In this document: positions 61,394 to 64,000 of the stretch, one piece after another
Layout: every line of letters starts with the position of its first letter
Numbering within the stretch: the first letter of the stretch is position 1
DNA from: Bacteroidota bacterium
GTDB lineage: Bacteria; Bacteroidota; Bacteroidia; Chitinophagales; Chitinophagaceae
Assembly: GCA_018266555.1 (NCBI GenBank)
Contig: JAFEAF010000004.1
Location: 62,001 to 126,000, forward strand
Reading direction: 5' to 3'
DNA: 64,000 bases
Notes under the pieces: model-generated
Databases searched by the model: none
The model's input: only the letters and a program-made list of their open reading frames with translations
Told to the model about the DNA's origin: nothing
Program-made: the position numbers and the translations under genes

Positions 61394-64000
61394 TTATTGA
61401 TTATTCACCTTGCTGTTATTTTTTTCTTCTTCTATAGCCTTATTCAATTTTGATTGTGCTTCATTTTTCAGATCCAGGTCAATACTGTTATTCACAATAC
61501 TCTGGTAGGTGGCTTTAGCATTGAAATAATCTTTTTGCTTAAAATAAATATCGCCAAGTAAAATATATGCTTTCGTAACCCAGAAATCATAAGATCCGGA
61601 TTTATTGATGGTTTCAAATGCTGCTTTCTCTGCTTCGCTCAAATGGTTTACGGCAAACCAGCAACTCGCAATTTCATATCGGGCCTCTGCTGCCAAAGTG
61701 CCTTTATTCAGTTGTACCACAGATTTAAAACTTGAAATAGCCTGGTCATATTGTTGTTTTACTTCGTAAGATTTTGCAATCGTCATTTGAGCCAGCACTT
61801 TATCATCAGCGCTACTGCCTTTTGCTTCTGACAATTCTTTCGCATTGTCCAATGCCACATCCCATTTTTGTAACTGATACTGGCAGCGCAGCAAACCACG
61901 CATAGCTTCCAGTTTGTTTTCCTGGTTCGAAGCAATTTGTTTTAATTGCGAATAATATGATTCGGCTTTTTCGTAATTCTTCAATTCAAAGAAATAAATG
62001 CGGGCTGCATTCAGTACGGCCCGTTCTGCAAAGATGTTGGGCGCATTGGCGGCTACTGCTTCATAACCTGATAGTGCGTTAGTAAAATCTTTTTTACTGT
62101 TATAAATTTCTCCTCGGTTGAAATTGGCATCAAGAGCATACACGCCATTGGGAAATCGCTGTAAATAATTATTAAAACTATTCAATGCCGCCGTTGTGTT
62201 TCCATTTTGATATTGATTTGCCGCTGCAGAATATGTTAATGAATCTTCTGAACTAACACTGATCGGCCGCCCAGCCTGTCGCATAAAATCAGCATATTCA
62301 TTCGGCTTGCCATCTTCTATATAAATTGTTTTTATATTATCCATGGCATCTTCTGCTTCGGGGGAATTGGGGTATTGAGTTATAAGTGTTTTGTATTGTT
62401 TTAATGCATCCGTGTTATCATTAAGATTATAATATACCACACCTAATTTTAAATACGCATGCGGTTTCAGGCTTGAATTATCATCCCCTTTTAAAACGTT
62501 ATTCAAATAAGGGATGGATTCTTTAAACCTTTCGTCGGCAATATAAGCCTGTGCAATTTCCATATTCGCATCGGTAACCAAAGAGGATGTTGGGAATTTC
62601 CGGATTAATGTACCCAGTAAGCTGATCTTTCCCGTTGTGCTTTTTATTCCCGCTATCATGGCATCCTGGAAAGTGGCATAATCTTCCCCCGGCCATGAAA
62701 ATTTGATTACATTATCATACATCGCTTTGGCCTTATTATAGTCTTTGTTCATGAAATAACAGTCTGCTGTGCGGATATATGCATCCTGTTTTAACTCGTT
62801 GGAATTAAGCGCCGGGTTTTTTCCAATAGGTTCAAAAAAACTTAAAGCAGCAGGATAATTTTCTTTGCGCAAATAACAGTAGCCAAGGTTGTACCGGGCA
62901 TTCGTGCCGTTAGCTTCCCCATTAGTAGGTGCCCCTGCACTGACATAAGCATTATAATATTTTATTGCATCATCCAGCTTATTATTCCGGTATGCTATCT
63001 CACCTTTCCAGAAATTGACAAAAGGAAGTACAGCATCATTGTTTGGGTCTTTCAACGCTTTATCCAGCAATGTTTCTGCATCTGCTAACCTGCCGTCGTT
63101 GATTAACTCCGTAGCCCGGCCATATAAAATTTGCGGATATAATTTTTTTGCGGCGGGCGATGGGTTTTTCAAACTTTCCATCAATGACTGGGCATCCTTA
63201 TAATTATTTGTATTTGCCAAAACAGAAACTAATAATTCTCTTGCCTCGGTATTATAAGATGAATTTGGATAATCATTCAAAAAAGATTTCAGGCCGTTCA
63301 GAGCTTCATCCTGGTAGCCAAGTTCGTAAGAAAGCTTAGCAAACTGGTATCGTGAAATTTCTTTTTGGGCCTTATTACTGCTGTTGGTAGAACAAAAGAG
63401 AAACGCATTCCTTGCATTTGTCTTTTGGTTTGTTTTTAAATAAGCATCCCCCAGCAAATACATCGCATGCTGGCTCAGTGAATCTTCTTTTCCGCTTAAT
63501 TGTTTGAATCCATCAATGGCTTTGGCTAATTGATTATTTTGATAATAACAATATGATAATTCATATAAATCCTCCCTCCTTACTTTTTTGGAGCGGTTGA
63601 CGAAGTCTTCGAGGTAAGGTAATGCTTTAGAAAATTCCTTTCGTTCAAAATAAGCATGCCCAATCAGTTGCTTTAATTCTAAATCGTAATACTGCGTGTT
63701 CCCTCCTTTCAATTTATTTTGAACGTACGCAATGGCTTCATCTTTTTTTCCCTGTATATAATAAATCTGCGCAATATAATACGGAACAACTGCAGAATAA
63801 TTTTTTTCATTTTCAACAATTTTAAAACTTTCAAGTGCATCATTATACTGCCCGTCTTTAAATGCAAGAAATCCATAATAATAATTAGCATCTAAGTAAT
63901 TCGGGTCGTCTTTAATACTCCGGATGGTATTGAACAATGGTTTTGCCTGTCCAAAACGTTGTAATGTAAAATAAGAATACCCCTGGTGAAATTTCATATC
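61394..64000 (-). CDS. Large TPR-repeat protein, N-terminus cut by window edge
   Basis: At least 868 residues; the frame is open to the right edge and the first visible Met (63997) is probably internal, since a TPR-like FHQGYSYFTLQRFGQAKPLF is already in progress. The protein is nearly all tetratricopeptide repeats (for example AHAYLKLGVVYYNLNDNTDALKQYKTLI, LGDIYFKQKDYFNAKATYQSIV), about twenty in the visible part, ending in a charged Lys/Glu/Asn tail. Such proteins act as periplasmic scaffolds. It is coupled to the barrel gene downstream, suggesting that the two form an envelope complex (inference). Confidence 0.85.
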   Translation of the reverse strand, partial: DMKFHQGYSYFTLQRFGQAKPLFNTIRSIKDDPNYLDANYYYGFLAFKDGQYNDALESFKIVENEKNYSAVVPYYIAQIYYIQGKKDEAIAYVQNKLKGGNTQYYDLELKQLIGHAYFERKEFSKALPYLEDFVNRSKKVRREDLYELSYCYYQNNQLAKAIDGFKQLSGKEDSLSQHAMYLLGDAYLKTNQKTNARNAFLFCSTNSSNKAQKEISRYQFAKLSYELGYQDEALNGLKSFLNDYPNSSYNTEARELLVSVLANTNNYKDAQSLMESLKNPSPAAKKLYPQILYGRATELINDGRLADAETLLDKALKDPNNDAVLPFVNFWKGEIAYRNNKLDDAIKYYNAYVSAGAPTNGEANGTNARYNLGYCYLRKENYPAALSFFEPIGKNPALNSNELKQDAYIRTADCYFMNKDYNKAKAMYDNVIKFSWPGEDYATFQDAMIAGIKSTTGKISLLGTLIRKFPTSSLVTDANMEIAQAYIADERFKESIPYLNNVLKGDDNSSLKPHAYLKLGVVYYNLNDNTDALKQYKTLITQYPNSPEAEDAMDNIKTIYIEDGKPNEYADFMRQAGRPISVSSEDSLTYSAAANQYQNGNTTAALNSFNNYLQRFPNGVYALDANFNRGEIYNSKKDFTNALSGYEAVAANAPNIFAERAVLNAARIYFFELKNYEKAESYYSQLKQIASNQENKLEAMRGLLRCQYQLQKWDVALDNAKELSEAKGSSADDKVLAQMTIAKSYEVKQQYDQAISSFKSVVQLNKGTLAAEARYEIASCWFAVNHLSEAEKAAFETINKSGSYDFWVTKAYILLGDIYFKQKDYFNAKATYQSIVNNSIDLDLKNEAQSKLNKAIEEEKNNSKVNNQ

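Noticed and set aside
1-64000. CRISPR array, prophage, insertion sequence or defence island
   Set aside because: No regularly spaced direct repeats, transposase, integrase-with-phage genes or known defence proteins were found; the only tyrosine recombinase is of the chromosomal Xer type.

Overview
The window looks like a chromosomal segment of an aerobic member of the Bacteroidota, most likely family Chitinophagaceae. This rests on several signs: type-IX-type C-terminal sorting tails on secreted proteases, the gene order rimO/ftsY/DUF4295/rpmG/rpmB, a LytS/LytTR two-component pair with TPR repeats, many SPII lipoproteins, few Shine-Dalgarno sites, and repeated TAnnTTTG promoter boxes 5-50 bases before genes. 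Genus-level assignment is inference; no rRNA is present.

Layout. 1-8.4 kb: a hemerythrin-like protein cut by the left edge, a secreted GH2 glycosidase with a malectin-like tail, an S10 carboxypeptidase-like protein, an ABC-type permease, tsaD and a TrmN6-type methyltransferase. 8.4-19.5 kb: housekeeping genes (Lys1-like dehydrogenase, hscB, acyl-CoA carboxylase beta, rnhA, manA, yraN, xerD, mnmA) around an unusual cassette in which a 5' tRNA-Leu fragment and a small GIY-YIG gene precede an intact tRNA-Leu(CAA). 19.5-24.4 kb: a subtilase with a sorting tail, then a leftward set of an RsmB-like methyltransferase, a polysaccharide deacetylase and a frameshifted GT2 glycosyltransferase. 24.8-30 kb: 2-oxoglutarate dehydrogenase E2 and E1, split by a small HExxH protein on the other strand, then rpsT. 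30-38.4 kb: secreted and OmpA-like proteins, a LytS-type histidine kinase with its LytTR regulator, an M14 peptidase and an MFS transporter.

38.5-50.8 kb is the main accessory region. It holds a DUF1223 protein, an unusual glycosidase-like protein with a discoidin-like domain, a GH2 enzyme, two Cys-type sulfatases, a formylglycine-generating enzyme predicted to be a lipoprotein, a frameshifted small secreted protein, a SWIB-domain protein and a GH28 polygalacturonase-like enzyme. GH2, both sulfatases and the maturase are tightly packed on one strand and probably remove sulfate and sugars from an exogenous glycan. No SusC/SusD pair is visible.

50.8-64 kb: rimO, ftsY, DUF4295, rpmG and rpmB (leftward), lpdA, an M43 metalloprotease with a sorting tail, a glutaminyl cyclase, a methyltransferase, and a leftward set of a TPR protein (cut by the right edge), an outer-membrane barrel and a CCDC81-type HU protein. 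lpdA supplies the E3 subunit for the sucA/sucB complex 25 kb away. I see no CRISPR array, prophage, insertion sequence or defence island. The most unusual structures are the tRNA-Leu/GIY-YIG cassette and the sulfatase operon with a membrane-anchored maturase.
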